Part shown: positions 33,565 to 45,825 of the stretch, one piece after another
Layout of the letters: each line of letters opens with the position of its first letter
How positions within the stretch are numbered: the stretch's first letter is position 1
Source of the DNA: Metallyticus violacea
Taxonomy: Eukaryota; Arthropoda; Insecta; Mantodea; Metallyticidae
Length of the DNA stretch: 64,000 bases
Reading direction: 5' to 3'
Assembly: GCA_030762175.1 (NCBI GenBank)
Contig: CM060846.1
Span: forward strand, 241,019,512-241,083,511
The notes under the pieces: generated by a model
The model's input: only the letters and a program-made list of their open reading frames with translations
Told to the model about the DNA's origin: nothing
Databases searched by the model: none
Program-made: the position numbers and the translations under genes

Positions 33565-33851
33565 GGTTTATTATTTGTTTATTTACGGACGCTCTTTAAC
33601 AACTCAGGTCATCAGCGTCCCATTCTATTCAGGGCGTGAAACGGCCGACAAACTTTGCCCAGAGGCCTCTTCTTTCAGGCTTGAGGTTCTTTTTCGTGCC
33701 GTAAATGTACGACACGGGACCCACGGCTTTACTAAGGAAGCCATACTTACGATTTTTACGCCCGAAAAATCCATCGATCCTGGTCGGGTTTGAACCCGCG
33801 ACCTTGGGTTTAGAAGGTAAGTATGGTTACCATTACACCACCAGGACCGAC
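33565..33851 (-). mobile_element. tRNA-derived SINE, family B, long form
   Basis: The minus strand begins GTCGGTCCTGGTGGTGTAAT, with B box GGGTTCAAACCCG, and ends TTAAAGAGCGTCCGTAAATA. GTTTTATC lies on both sides (33557-33564 and 33852-33859). It is about 100 bp longer than the copy at 31585 because the middle contains an extra GC-richer segment, so the family has at least two length forms. Confidence 0.88.
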
Positions 33852-33911
33852 GTTTTATCAGTGAGCGTAAAATCATGAACTGAAATTATGTAAGCTGCAT
33901 GGCTATGTCGG

Positions 33912-34205
33912 AAATATGAGTAGTGTTTAACGCCCGTTTTTGCTGCAGAGGCACCACAGACGATGGACACTGATGATACATGAGATGAAATGATATATTG
34001 GGAAAGGATTTATTTTTAAGGAAGAAATTGTTCCAGGCCAAAGTTTAGGGTACCTTCCCGGCATTTGACATTTATGAGGACTGAGCAAAACCTGGAAAAA
34101 ACCTCAGTCAGGGAGGACGGTCCTGGCGGTATTCGAACACAGACCTCCCGCTCAAGAGTCCGTGCCTTAACGACCTCGGCCACACGTGGCAGCAAGGCGG
34201 TTGGC
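33912..34205 (-). mobile_element. SINE family A
   Basis: The minus strand carries the family head (GTGGCCGAGGTCGTTAAGGC), body and AAACGGGCGTTAAACACTAC end. TGGCTATGTCGG is duplicated (33900-33911 and 34206-34217). The extreme 5' end reads GCCTTGCTGCCACGTGTGG, slightly longer than the consensus. Moderately diverged. Confidence 0.95.
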
Positions 34206-34789
34206 TGGCTATGTCGGGTACAAAAAAGAAGGGACATGGAACTCAAACTGATTTTGTTTCTTTATAAAGCCTACACCATGCTGACTGAGCTAAACATACA
34301 AAAATAACTTACATTCTGATTACCTTGCATAATCAAAGGCACACTACATTGTTATCAGTGGTATGCCTGCTCTTGCAGGAGGAAAGTTATTACCAAAACT
34401 GTAATGTCTTTGGCAATAGTTGTTAAAAACTAATAGCAACAAATTTCCTTAAAAAAACAGAAAGGAAATGAACATTTTGGATCACAAATTTGAGACATAC
34501 TTGTCATTAATATTAACTTATCACTGCTGACATCAAGTGTCATAATTGCTATATATTTTTTAACTTTAGCCCCAAATACTATAGTTTACTTATCTCAAGA
34601 GTTTTTTCTACATTCCTTCTATCATCCTAGCAATAAGCTCTGTTACAAAGTTTTTTTTATAATAGTAACAATGTACTTTACTTTTTTTTTTAAATCTGAC
34701 TTTGACAAATCCACGTGTATTCTGTGCTAAATGAAAATATTATTTTTCAAAATTATCCCATTTGCCCTGATACAGGACCTAAGTCTATC
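34206..34789. other. AT-rich intron sequence, nothing recognised
   Basis: No coding or repeat signal was recognised between the SINE and the transposase relic. Confidence 0.5.
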
Positions 34790-35760
34790 ATGTCACTCGT
34801 CAATAGCAGCACGCACGTCTCCATGGGGAAATCCGCCACTGCTCACAACAGGGATCGCTTGAGAGAATGAATATTGGGGTGCCTTTTCTTACAATCAATA
34901 CGTTCAAGCACTGACCACAATTTGCAATCCAAGGGGTTGCGGTCAGGGCTACTATAGGGCCAGTTTTGGGTAGCAATAAAATCCGGAACCTTTTTCTCAA
35001 GTCAAGATTGAGCTAATTTTGCCGGTGCGGAATCTTATTGAACAAAGTGGTTGTCAAGTCTTTCACCACAGGCTCAACGACGGTTGCTACTTATATCCTG
35101 GCTGTTGTGTTTAACCCCATTAAGCAGAAATGTAGCTTTGTGGCACCATCATAGCTCACTCCTCACCAAATCATCACCGAGGCGGTATGGTGGCACCTCT
35201 ACCTCTGGATCTTTGGGACACTCTCACGAGCTTTTCCAGAAGTCCTGGCATACGCACTGTCATTCTGGCGGTTGTAGCGCTCTCAGTTGTGAAAAAATTT
35301 TCATCTGTAAAAAGGAATTTTCAATGCCTTTTATTAGATTAAAGCTCATGTAGGCGTTTGCATTTCAGCTATCTCTGATGCTTAAGTTTTGTAGTTAAGA
35401 AATGTGCAGTACCTCGATGATAAGCATTCAGCCCAAGGTCTTGTCTGAGCATCTCCCGGAAATGATCATCTCACGAGCAATCAATTTTGTTTCCACACTG
35501 GATTTCTCCTAATACGAGCAGCCGCTGCTTTTACCACTTTCCTGATCCTCACAGAACATGAACGCCCTGATCTTGGTCGGTCAGCAATTGTACCAGTTTC
35601 AATGGACATGCTGCTGATTTTCAGCTTCTTAAGGGTCTGAAAAATTTCAGGTGGTGATTTTCAGACCCTATGGAGGGCTTCACAGCAAATCGAATTTCGT
35701 AGTCTCCCCAATCTATCACTAAACCTTTAACTAGCGTGCTCACTTAGCTGTAGTTGAAGT
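34790..35760 (-). pseudogene. Tc1/mariner-type transposase relic (family 1)
   Basis: The minus strand gives IETGTIADRPRSGRSCSVR (about 35550-35610, the linker after the helix-turn-helix). WGVSYDGATKLHF (about 35130-35170) follows, then APAKLAQS and VPDFIATQNWPYSSPDRNPLD (34920-35010 in fragments), containing the last catalytic Asp block. LWSVLERIDCKKRHPNIHSL and a C-terminal tail to about 34800 complete it. The order is that of a complete transposase, but stops and frameshifts are frequent. The family has PDxNPLD at the third catalytic site. No inverted repeats were located. Confidence 0.8.
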
Positions 35761-36129
35761 CAAAAATGTATAAAGTAGAGTATAGCAGCAAGGGCGTTAT
35801 CTGATCGCCCGAACATCTGGTACAGTACCTATCAAATTTTGTAACAGAACTTAGGCTAGACTGTGTATAGTGTCGGAAGTTGGCAACCAAATTTCATTTA
35901 TTTCATTATTTCATTTATTTTCGCATGTTGGATTGTTAACGTGTTTATTGTAGGAGGGTTAGTCAATAAAGATAGAGAATGTTTTTTCCCTCACTCCATG
36001 GCAGAGATAGGCGGTGAAACAATTTTTCATGAGAAATTTCTCAAGTGACTAGTGGGGAAAAAAATGGAAGACCGTACGCACATTCGTCTTTGTACAGGAC
36101 GCCAGCAAAGAGCGAACGTTTGCCATTCG

Positions 36130-36990
36130 GCTGCGAAAATTGTAGTCGCTTCAAAATGAGCAGTACTCTTCTCTGAAATTTTGCTTCCCTCTACAGAAAT
36201 CCGATAAGGACGCGTACGCGATGTTACAGCAAGCATATGGCAATTATATTCTGCCACAATTAACCGCACTTTGGTGGTTCAAAGAGTTTGAGGAGAGCCG
36301 TGCTTCAACAACAATGCAAGGCGACCTAGGTGGTCCACCCACTGCTTGAACGAGACTATGATTAACACAGCTGCCGTCTCTGTGCGGGAGGAACGACGAA
36401 TAGCAGTGAATAAACTATCAGACATGTTGTAAAGTTATATGTTATAAAATTCCTGGTAGTGGGTTCTCCATTCTGCGCGTTTGATTACACATGAGACGCA
36501 TTTGTGCCAGATGAATGACAAGATTGCTGACGGTTGATCAGAAGATGATTTGAGTGGACGTGTGTCGGTAACTTCAGCGTTTGGTAGCTGAGCATAGCGA
36601 GGCATTCCATCTTTACAGGTGATGAGACTTGACTTCACCATCGCGGTCCCAAGGCAAACATGCGAGTGCGTCTGGATATCACCTGCTTCTACACCAAAGA
36701 AGGCCAGTGTTGTTCGGTCGGCAGGAAAGGTTGCGTTCTTCGACCGTCGTGAAATGGTTTATCAAAATGAAATCCCCCGCAAACAACGGTTAATGGGAGC
36801 ATTTAAAGATTGATTTCAGCGTCCAGGCCGAACACATCCCACGAAAACGCTCTGAGCTGCTTACATTTGGTTGGCGCCTTCAACACTACAGTGCACGCCC
36901 TCATGTTTGCATTGATGTTGCTCAACATATGGTCTGACACAACATTGAATGTGTGCCCCACTCTCCATGGAGGTCCGGCAGAAGGAGGTC
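36130..36990 (+). pseudogene. mariner transposase relic (SETMAR-like, family 2)
   Basis: The plus strand reads KDAYAMLQQAYGNYILPQ and WWFKEFEESRASTTMQGDL (36205-36335), the mariner N-terminal helix-turn-helix. INTAAVSVREERRIAVNKL, MRRICAR and LLTVDQKMIRVDVCRQLQRL (36490-36560) follow. STPKKASVVRSAGKVAFFDR and MVYQNEIP come next (36690-36785), then ARPHVCIDVAQHMV (36895-36940, second Asp region) and ECVPHSP. It is cut after this point and continues directly into a different transposase. No intact catalytic core remains. Confidence 0.85.
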
Positions 36991-37620
36991 TCTTTACACA
37001 GCGCTCAATTGATTCACTTACAGAAGCCATATGCCTCTCAGAACATATCGACCGAGGCTTTTGCAAGCACCACTCGAAGATGATCTGGCCCGTCGCTTAG
37101 AGATGCGCGAATGATTTCCCATTTGATACGAAGTACATCGTGACTTTTGGAAAACAATTCTATAGGTCAATGAAGTCATATTTAAGCAGAACTGCCGAAT
37201 AAACCGACACAATTGTGTTTAATGTGCTACTAAAAATTCACATGTAGTTATCATAGAAGAATTAAACACTCCTAATGTAAATGTTTGGGGTGGAATTTAA
37301 AGTGGATGTCATAAGCCCAGTCTTTTTTCAAGAAACAATTACCAGCGACCGGTATCTTGAGATGTTCCAAAATGTGGTTAATAAATAACTTAAAAAGAGC
37401 CCATGTTTAGCTGAAAAATGCAGTTGATATGGTAACAGGATGAAGCACCTCCACATCTTGTTTTAAGGGTGAGAGACTTCTTTCATCAACAGTTCTTTGA
37501 ATGGATTGGCAGTCATGACACGTAGCCCAGATAATGCGACCAAACACCAAGTGTTTGGGATATTGTGAAAGATTCTGTTTTTTCTCTGAAATCACAGGAT
37601 CTGCAGCAGTTACAATACTT
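36991..37620 (+). pseudogene. Tc1/mariner-superfamily transposase relic (family 3)
   Basis: In shifting frames the plus strand reads MPLRTYRPRLLQAPLEDD (37030-37085), FKQNCRINRHNCV (37180-37215), NSHVVIIEELNTPNVNVWGG (37230-37295), QDEAPPHLVLRVRDFFHQQF (37435-37495) and EWIGS. These blocks are typical of the widespread insect transposase with QDGAPPHY...RWIGRRG...SPDLTP. It differs from both neighbours at 34790-35760 and 36130-36990. The third catalytic region is degraded (DNATKHQVFG). Confidence 0.8.
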
Positions 37621-37992
37621 ATAATTTGTAAGAGTTTATTGTTTAAGAATAGTGTTGCAAATCGTCAATTATGTCCCACTATCATTAAATTATGTCAATC
37701 GTGTACCGAGAAGCTTGGTTTCCAATTTCGAACATACACTATATAACTTTACAAAAATGTAGAATAAATAAAATGTTAAAATGAAAATTACCTTGGGAAA
37801 GCAATTTTAGGCCACTCTGATTATATTTACCAAAGTAAAATGTATGCTATTCTAAATAATTCTTAGCCTTCTATGCAAAAAGTCAGATCATGTTCAAGAC
37901 CATTGTCAAGAGTACAGTACAGAGGAATAGGGAAGTTACAACTAGAATATCCAGTATTCATATGATCAAAAATATATAACTGTGATATGTAC
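37621..37992. other. Intron sequence, nothing recognised
   Basis: About 370 bp with no recognisable content lies between the transposase relic and the HGD exon. Confidence 0.5.
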
Positions 37993-38176
37993 CTATAAGG
38001 AAATCACCATCAGAACTGTAGAAACATTTTTTCTTCATTGATGAGTTACACAGAAACACATGTATAGCTACGCCAGATCTGATTCTTGGATCTCCAGCTC
38101 CACAAATTGTATACAAACCATCCACAAAGTCCACATCTTGTTCAGAATCTGGCAAATCAAATGGCAACCACCGAAT
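37993..38176 (-). CDS. HGD: HGD exon
   Basis: The exon reads [40 protein letters not shown] and [20 protein letters not shown], one of the most conserved stretches of homogentisate 1,2-dioxygenase (GAGD...HIFLCN.SM...CF.NSDGDFLIVPQ). The acceptor is TTCTTAG before ATT and the donor is GTACAT. The 184 nt are 61 codons plus a G that opens the Val codon completed in exon 20432-20511. It is one residue shorter than the human protein in the segment after PFEIP. The flanking introns are 14.3 kb and 17.5 kb. Confidence 0.98.
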
Positions 38177-40920
38177 CTAAGAACAATAGAAAAAATTGCT
38201 TACAATTCATACAAGAAAAGAAAAGAAAAAACCAAATATCTCTTATGTTTAAAAAATTAAGATTAATAAAGGCTAATTGGTAATGGAAGGTAAAATGCAT
38301 TTTATTAAAAGTATATACAGGCTACAAAGCAGTACATTTTTCTGATGTAAACAATTTATCTTAAGAAACATATCTCAAAAGAGAGCAAATGAGATTCAGA
38401 TCTTAAAAGTGTGGTTTTAAAATTGTGTTCAAAATGTTTTAAATCTTAGATTCTTTAATAATATTTGGTACACTACAACCAATTTCTCATTAATGTTTAG
38501 TATGCAGGTGGCTTTCCACAAAATTTTCAAAAACTGAAGAAGGAAAATATCTTCTGGCGTTTACTGCATGATATACCAAATTTCACATAGCTGATGTCAC
38601 AGGGTATAAATTGCAACACATAGTGTACAATATAAATTTCTAATGCTGAGATTACTAGATAAAATTTTTATGAAAATTTTGAACTTTTAAATAACATTTA
38701 TCACTTAATCTGCCATAATTCCATTATTTTCTTATACAAGATTGTGAAATTTGACACAGAAGCTGTATTTATCTTTATAAATATATTAATCTATAGATGA
38801 TTCAATAGTAAAATATATTCATTCAGATGTGTCCTTTTGATCATTCACTGTAAGAAAAAATCAGCATATAACATTGCTTCTCTGATGACAAAAATATGAC
38901 ATATTATAGTTAATAAGGCATAAATGTGCATAAAAATGTGAACAAGTAAACTCTCATCAAGTAGATCTACAAAACTTAAATTGGTATCCTAACTCATTTT
39001 TTTCAACATAATACTGAATATTTAAGTAACCTTATTTCATCACAGAGGAATGGAGAAACTTCTTGTTTACTAATTGTATAATTGAAGATTCAACCTATGG
39101 ATACTTTCATCCATTATTGCCATAAACTGGCAATATCGGCATTTCACAAAGAATATTTTAAGAATGTCGCATCTATGGCCATAAAGGGTAATTTCACTGT
39201 CATCATTTTAAACATGAACTTGATAAGAATGTCTGCTTCTTCACATGATAAAATTCATACAATATACTCTTGATTTTCATATATTACTGTAACAAATTTC
39301 CCAATTTTTAAAGTAAGAGCATTTATTGAAATCTAAGTTTCACCTTTTACCTTACTATAATTTTTCTCTTTTCATCTATAGACAGTATATTCTTCCTTTG
39401 TTCCATTGCATTTAATGGAACAAATCTATGGTTTCTTCTGGTACCAGAAATTATTTTTGCATGTTCTAGGCTCTTGCCATATAGCCCAATCAAATAAATT
39501 TTCTGGGTAATTTCTTCAGAGTCAAAATGTTTAGAGCACTCTCTAAGGCTTCTTTTCCATGAGATTTACTCAGAACATGTTTCATGGAACAAATTTCCAT
39601 ATCCTCAGCTGTTAAATGACTGTTGGTTCATTCATAGAAGTTGGGTAAGTACATATCTGGGTTAATTCTGGTAGTCTTGTGATAAACTTGAATAAAGAGT
39701 TGTCTGCTTCCAGAATGTTGAAATTCATAAGGTTTGGTTCATATGTTTTTTATGTAAATCCTTTCCCATATGTTTATTGTTTTCAATAACTATTCAACAA
39801 CAAAAAGAAATAAATATATGGGAAACAACATACAATGAAGTAAACGACTACCAATATTTAAGTTCTTCCACAAAACTCAATGTTTATATTCTGCACTGAT
39901 ACCACTTAGAGCTCTTAAAATATAGCACCATATGCAGTTTTTAATTTTTAAATAACTCTGTATATAATTGGAAATATTTGAGCAATGTTAATAAATGAGG
40001 AAATGGGCCATTCATTTAGAGGTTTTATTTGACAGAACTTCTATAAATATTTCCCTCCAATAAAATATATTACACTGTCATAATATTTATGGGTAATGTA
40101 TTATTTCAATATTGTACACTACTCAGATTAAAATCATTTACATTGGTGGCTGCATAGAGTTGATTTAACATGGAATGACCTAGAGGTTTTGTTTCTCCAC
40201 TGTCAAGACTTATAAATTGGAAGAGCAATTGTGACAGTAACTAAAAGACCACTTTGTGTCAAGTATAGCTAAGCTTGTTGATCATTGTGACCACTGCATT
40301 AATGCCAAAAGTTATTGCTTTTATGCTCAACAGATTACAAGTGAATGAATGCATTTTTTAAGTGTATGGGTAAACTAATTATGAAATACATTCTATTTAC
40401 ATAAATAAAATCATATTTCATTAGGACGACCTTGATTTTTTCTAGTTTTCAATATTAAAATGCAAATATGCTTTTAAAGGCAAATGCAACAAATGTAATA
40501 AAAACTGGAAATATAAGGAAAATATGAACTTACACAGACCACTACTGCATAAGAGATATCTTTTTTTCTCTCTCTTTTTAATGTCATACAAATACCAAAC
40601 TTGAATTAGGAAGTAAATTTGACCTCTAGAGCTCTAAAATGTTTTTCTTCAATGTATCTTAAAGGTTATTAAACATATTATTAATAGAACTGTTACTTCA
40701 ATGTATATAATCATTAGATTTCCATATTATGGGTAGGTTTGATGCAAATATAACCAGCCCAGCATTGACAGGTTTCACCTTATGGTTTGATAGTTACTGT
40801 TGAGAATAGTACTGCACAAAATGTGCAAAGTTATGCAAGTAACATTGCCTCTCTAAGATCATTTCCTTGAGGAGAAGGTTCAATCCCGAACCTCTACTCG
40901 CTGCTCCACCACCAATTTGA
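38177..40920. other. AT-rich intron sequence, one unassigned coding remnant
   Basis: Most of this stretch shows nothing. On the minus strand at about 39350-39545 a 63-codon frame is open (KIYLIGLYGKSLEHAKIISG, RRNHRFVPLNAMEQRKN and onward) and looks protein-like, but I do not recognise it and it has no splice sites of HGD phase. Near 40860-40930 the sequence becomes less AT-rich just before the gypsy element. Confidence 0.5.
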
Positions 40921-41542
40921 CATTATTGGTGTAGGCGCCAACTTTTCAGCCATCACTTGAGTTTGTATATACTTTTTGGTGTTCTCGAAAGTATGGTTTC
41001 CATCCAGTCGGCTCGAATGAATTGTTGTGCTATTTGTGTTGCCTATATCTTTTATCTGTTATTATGCGCAACTTAGGTTCTTGCGAGTAATTGTTGCCAC
41101 AATGTAGTCAGTTATTCCTATGTCTCAAAATTAAAACCCAATGTCTAATCCAGTTAATAACGCAGCAGACATGGCCAACCCCTCAAATTTTTCTTTCGCT
41201 AGACCCGATATTGATCCTGGAAGTTTTGAGGGTAAACCCACCCAAGATATTTGAGTATATTTTTATAACTTTGATACTGTGGCAGCAGTTGATGGATGGG
41301 GGGGGGGGTCAGAAAGAGCAGTTATCTCCCATGCTATTTTTTAAAGGCTTCAGCTGCGATATGGTTTCAAACTTTTGTCTTAGAAATCATGGATATTATT
41401 CTTGGGTTGATTTTATGATGGGATTGGAAAAATCTTTTACACCACTCGCCTAAGAATATGTGCTAGCGTTCAAACTTCAACAGCTGGTGCAGGAGGTTAT
41501 TGATCCTACAGAAAAAGATGTATATGACATGTTGCTCTCTGT

Positions 41543-41873
41543 AGGAATGAATGAATGAATGAATGAATGAATGAATGAATGAATGAATGAATGAATGAAT
41601 AGTGTTTAATGTCCGTTTTTGCTCCAGAGGCACCACAGACGATGGACAGTGATGATAACATGAGATGAAATGATATATTGGGAAAGGATATTTTTAAGAA
41701 AGAATCGTTCCAGGCCTAAGTTTAGAGTATCTCCCGGGCATTTGCCATTTATGAGGACTGAGGAAAACCTGGAAAAAACCTCAGTCAGGGAGCACGGTAC
41801 TGGCGGTATTCGAACCCAGATCTCCCGCTCACGAGTCCGCGACTTAACGATCTCGGCCACCCGTGGCGGTTTA
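41543..41873 (-). mobile_element. SINE family A with (ATTC)n tail, in gag
   Basis: The minus strand has the full family head, body and end. Instead of poly(A) the 3' tail is about 14 ATTC units (GAAT repeats on the plus strand, 41545-41600). GCTCTCTGT and GCTCTTTGT flank it (41534-41542 and 41874-41882), a 9-bp duplication with one difference. Gag coding resumes right after the element. Confidence 0.92.
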
Positions 41874-43627
41874 GCTCTTTGTGATCAGATAAATGCGAAC
41901 ATGGAGCAAAGGGAACAAATGCGACACATCTTACGCGGGCTTAAGCCGTCACTTCTGGAACAAGTTCTACCGGCGGACCCACGCAGGACTTAATTCAGTA
42001 TATTCGTAGAATTGAAACTGCAAGATATTTAACCGGCCAGAGGGTACACAATTTAGTTTCAACGTCACGAACGTTTGGACGTCACGAACCAAACCCGCGA
42101 TCTTGCACAAAATATGTAAGATATCAAGCAGCAAATGCTGAAGTTGCGGTTGGGAAACATGACACTTAGAAATATTTAAAGGCAGCCGCAAAGAGACACA
42201 GTTTTAGAGGTAGGGGAGTAAGCATGAACGCGTGCCTGAACAAGGACACGCTAGACCTGATAGAACAAAAGATGGACGCCCCATATGCTTTATCTGTCCC
42301 CCACCAGGCCATATATCGCTCAATTGCACACGAAATCAGAATGCCCCAAACGTGGTAGGCCGTGACCTCCCAATGTGCCCGAAAACCATGTTGCAAAATT
42401 AACATGACTACACCAGCTAATGTTTTGATGTATTACAGGATACAGGAAGAGCAGTGAGTATTGTTAATGATCGTTCGTAGTTAGCCCCGGATTGCCTGTG
42501 ACTAGTCCATTCTTATTGCAAAATGCTGATAATACATTATAAGATGATGCCCATCATACTACTTTGCAATATCAATTGGAAGACTCTCAGTTTACAGAAG
42601 ATTTGTTAGTAGTTAACACTTTTCCTTATAGTCTCTTGGTAGGAATGGATTTCCTGCAACATTATCGTACAATCCTGAACTTCCATGCCTCGACAGTTAT
42701 GTCACACATTTCGGATAATTAACAAGTTTCACTCGCATGCAATGAGCAAGAAAATTGTCCTTTAGCCCAGACCACAATTGAAACGGACGACTCAAATAAA
42801 GTATGCAAAGCGACAGTCCTGGAAGCTACACGACTACCTACCTTTGCCACGCAATGCATTGATCTCAAGCTCGCAGCCAATATTCCAGCAATATTATTTG
42901 AATCACCTGTCAATATTATGATGAAAAAATCTTCAAATACTACCAATAATGTGCGAAGCACAATCAAAAGCAAGAATAACAACACAGCTTTGCCGCAGAC
43001 TATTTTTGCAGGTACATCTATAGCCCACATTTATGATGTAGCTTTAATTCAAGCTTATGACTAGTATTTACAAGGTGTTTCAGATATCCAAATAATGATT
43101 CATCTTATAGCTCAGTTTACAAATTGTCAGAGGACTTCTTTGCAAGCATTTCTAAGTAAATACATGAATGTTTTCACTGTTAAACTGCAAGATTTTGAGG
43201 GTACAATAGCGTTGATGAATTCAAAATTCAAGTTAACAACCCCACACTAATAAATCAATGACCTTATCGAGTCTGTCACCATCAAAGACAAATAATTAAC
43301 ACACAGGTTAGGGAAATGAAGGAAGCCGGCATAATACGTGATTCCTTTAGAGCATGGGCGTCACCTGTAATATTAGTAAAGAAAAGAATGGTGAAATGAG
43401 ATTCTGTGTATATTATCGCAAGTTATAGTAACTTTCTCCTTCCCATTACTTATGATTGATGAATTCCTTAGTTACCTGGGTAACTTCAAATGATACTGCA
43501 CTCTAGGTCTTTTAAGTGCATATTTTCAGTGGCAATAGCAGAAGACAGCAAACGCTATATTGTGTTTGTGACACCAGAAGGCTAATATGAATTCGAAAGT
43601 TTGCAGTTAGGCCTCGCCAACGCTCCA

Positions 43628-43652
43628 TTTTTTTTTTTTTTTTTTTTTTTTT
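43628..43652. repeat. T25 homopolymer inside the gypsy RT frame
   Basis: 25 T residues sit between the ...LGLANAP block and LVSSLADKILGDL. A few expected residues are replaced by it. Comparable A17 (45131-45147) and A13 (45559-45571) runs lie in the integrase part. Confidence 0.9.
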
Positions 43653-44326
43653 GTTAGTTAGTTCTTTAGCTGATAAAATATTAGGAGATTTAAAATATAA
43701 CAAAGCACTAGTTTATCTAGATGATATTCTTGTGTTTGCTGACAGTTATGAACAGCAGTTGTCAAAACCCGAAGCAGTACTCTGCACCAATCTGAAAGTG
43801 ACAAAATTAAAGCAATCACGGAGCTACCCACGCAATAAGTCGGGAGAGATGTACGCAAAGTGTTGTTCGGTTTCTATTGGCGTTTTATTCGTAACTTCGC
43901 TACTATTTCAGGCCCTTTGTATGCACTTCCTAGGAAAAATCAAGAACTTGCTTGGTCTAATGAACACCAAGAAACCTTTAACAAACTTAAACAGGCATTC
44001 ATCACGGCACCAGTATTAGCACATTATATACCTGGAGCACCTACACGCTTACATAGAGATACCAGTGGAACCGGATTAGGGTGTTGTCTGCTCCAGAATT
44101 TGATAATAAATTACATCCAATAGCTTTCAGCAGTCGCGTTTTGACGAAATATGAGAAAAATGACAGCGTATCAGAACTAGAACTTTCGGCCATAGTGTAT
44201 GGCCTCACGCATTAAGACCCTATATATATACGGTTACTCTGTCCAAATAGTAAGTGATAACCATTCACTTTGTTTTCTACGAAATTTAAAAGACGTTATT
44301 GGTCGACTGGCCATATGGGTATTGAA

Positions 44327-44380
44327 TTTTTTATTAGGTTTAACGTCCGTTTTCACTACTGAGACACCACAGGTGGTGGC
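44327..44380 (-). mobile_element. SINE family A stub (3' end only), in RNase H/integrase linker
   Basis: The minus strand starts GCCACCACCTGTGGTGTCTC and ends AACGGACGTTAAACC followed by an A-rich tail. ATTGAA flanks both sides (44321-44326 and 44381-44386). Removing it joins GRLAIWVL to LKLQEYTIP, the expected gypsy sequence. By chance the 54-bp insertion is in frame with no stop. Confidence 0.9.
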
Positions 44381-45796
44381 ATTGAAATTACAAGAATACA
44401 CTATACCATTATATACAAATCACGCAAAATGCATTAGAATGCAGATGCATTATCGAGATTTTCGATAGAAAATTTACACCCTGAGGAACTCAGCCAAACA
44501 GATAAACTTTTAACTTGCTTGTTAACCGCAACACAAGTAGTGGATGAACAAAGAACAAATATTAAATAAAAACTCATTATTTGACTTTGCAAGAAGCATT
44601 ATCGGCACCAACAAAAATCCAGCGTTAGGCCTTTTAAAATCAGGAATTCCTTATCGGAAGAATGCTGGATCCTCAGGTCTGCTCAATTATTTTGGTAATA
44701 CCTGACTCGCTAAAAAATTAAATATTTTACATGCTGGCCATAACAATCCTCATAAAATGCGCTCGCGGTATTATTGGATTGGCATGCACAAGCACATAGC
44801 ACGGTATGTGAAATCCAGCGCTAGTTGTAAATCTCTGAAAGGCTCCAAAAATCTTAAACCGGCGGGCTTATTACAGTCTATTCCTATAACCACTTTCTAC
44901 GAGCGTTGGAGCATTGATCTAGTAGGACTGATTTCTAATTCTGGTAAAAGTTTATAATTAAAGCCACGGAGTACGCAAGAAGGTATTTAGAGGCACAAAC
45001 ATTACCCAGATTCAATTGAGTACGTAGACCAATTTTTTTTGGGGAGTATAATTTGTAAGCACGTTACTCCTGCAACACTGTTAAGTGATGGTAGTGGCAT
45101 ATTTTTAAGTGAAGTAACTCAGCATTTGCTAAAAAAAAAAAAAAAAACAATGGGAGTAAAACTCACTTTATCACGACTTATCATCCAGCCTGTAATGGCC
45201 TCACAGAGAGGGCTAATCAGACAATTATTAATATGTTTAGCCATTATTGCCCCTCCAGACAATATGACTGGGATACAGCTTCACTGCACATGGTTTTTGC
45301 TTACAATACTTCTAAACAAAAATATACAAATGAGACCCCTTTCTTTTTTATTTAGGATAACAAGCCTACACTATCTGAAGAGGTAATGTTGAAAAATACC
45401 TCGGAGAATTTGTTTGCCAGAAAAACACAACAACAGATCATACAGGCCAGGCAATTGGCAAAGGGCAATATTTCAAGTTAAACTTACACATTTATTCGAC
45501 TAAAAAGGCTTCCTCCCAAGTTCGCGCCCGGTCAGCTACAATTGTTCACCCCAGTGCGAAAAAAAAAAAAAGGAAAAACCACTAAACTTTTGCGCCAATA
45601 CTATGGACCATTCGTGGTCATAAAACAGATTTCTTCGGCTATCTTATACAGTAGAATACAGGACACTACACAAAGAAGCAAGTAATTCACCCGTGCCCTA
45701 AACCTTGTACTTGATCATTTTGCTTGTTTATATGTATAAAGAGAAGTAATTCCTCTTTTGGTATACACAATTTTTAATAACTTTATTCAGGCTTGA

Positions 45797-45821
45797 GAGA
45801 GAGAGAAAAAAAGGCGGGACA
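45797..45821 (+). other. Candidate polypurine tract of the gypsy element
   Basis: GAGAGAGAGAGAAAAAAAGG followed by CGGGA stands about 110 bp after the integrase end. TGTTGTGATATTC follows and could be a 3' LTR start. No matching 5' LTR was found before gag, so the LTR assignment is open. Confidence 0.45.
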
Positions 45822-45825
45822 TGTT

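Larger units (their letters stand above)
41141..45690 (+). mobile_element. Ty3/gypsy LTR retrotransposon internal region, decayed
   Basis: From an ATG at 41141 (MSNPVNNAADMANPSNFSFA) the gag block has DPGSFEGKPTQD, then ALCDQINANMEQREQ after a SINE. A CCHC knuckle CFICPPPGHISLNC is at 42287-42328 and a protease motif DTGRAVSIV near 42440. RT has AGIIRDSFRAWASPVILVKK near 43324-43385 and YLDD at 43713-43724. RNase H has GVLFGFYWRFIRNF-like residues (43855-43895) and LHRDTSGTGLG. Integrase has LHAGHNNPHKMRSRYYWIG (44728-44785), HPACNGLTERANQTI (about 45182-45230) and the GPFVVIK end. Stops, frameshifts, homopolymer runs and two SINE pieces inactivate it. No 5' LTR was found. Confidence 0.9.

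Noticed and set aside
40861..40935. tRNA-like or primer-binding-site reading of the sequence before the gypsy gag (GGTTCAATCCCGAACC, TGGTGTAGGCGCC)
   Set aside because: Box spacing is wrong for a tRNA, and no LTR end precedes the candidate primer site.
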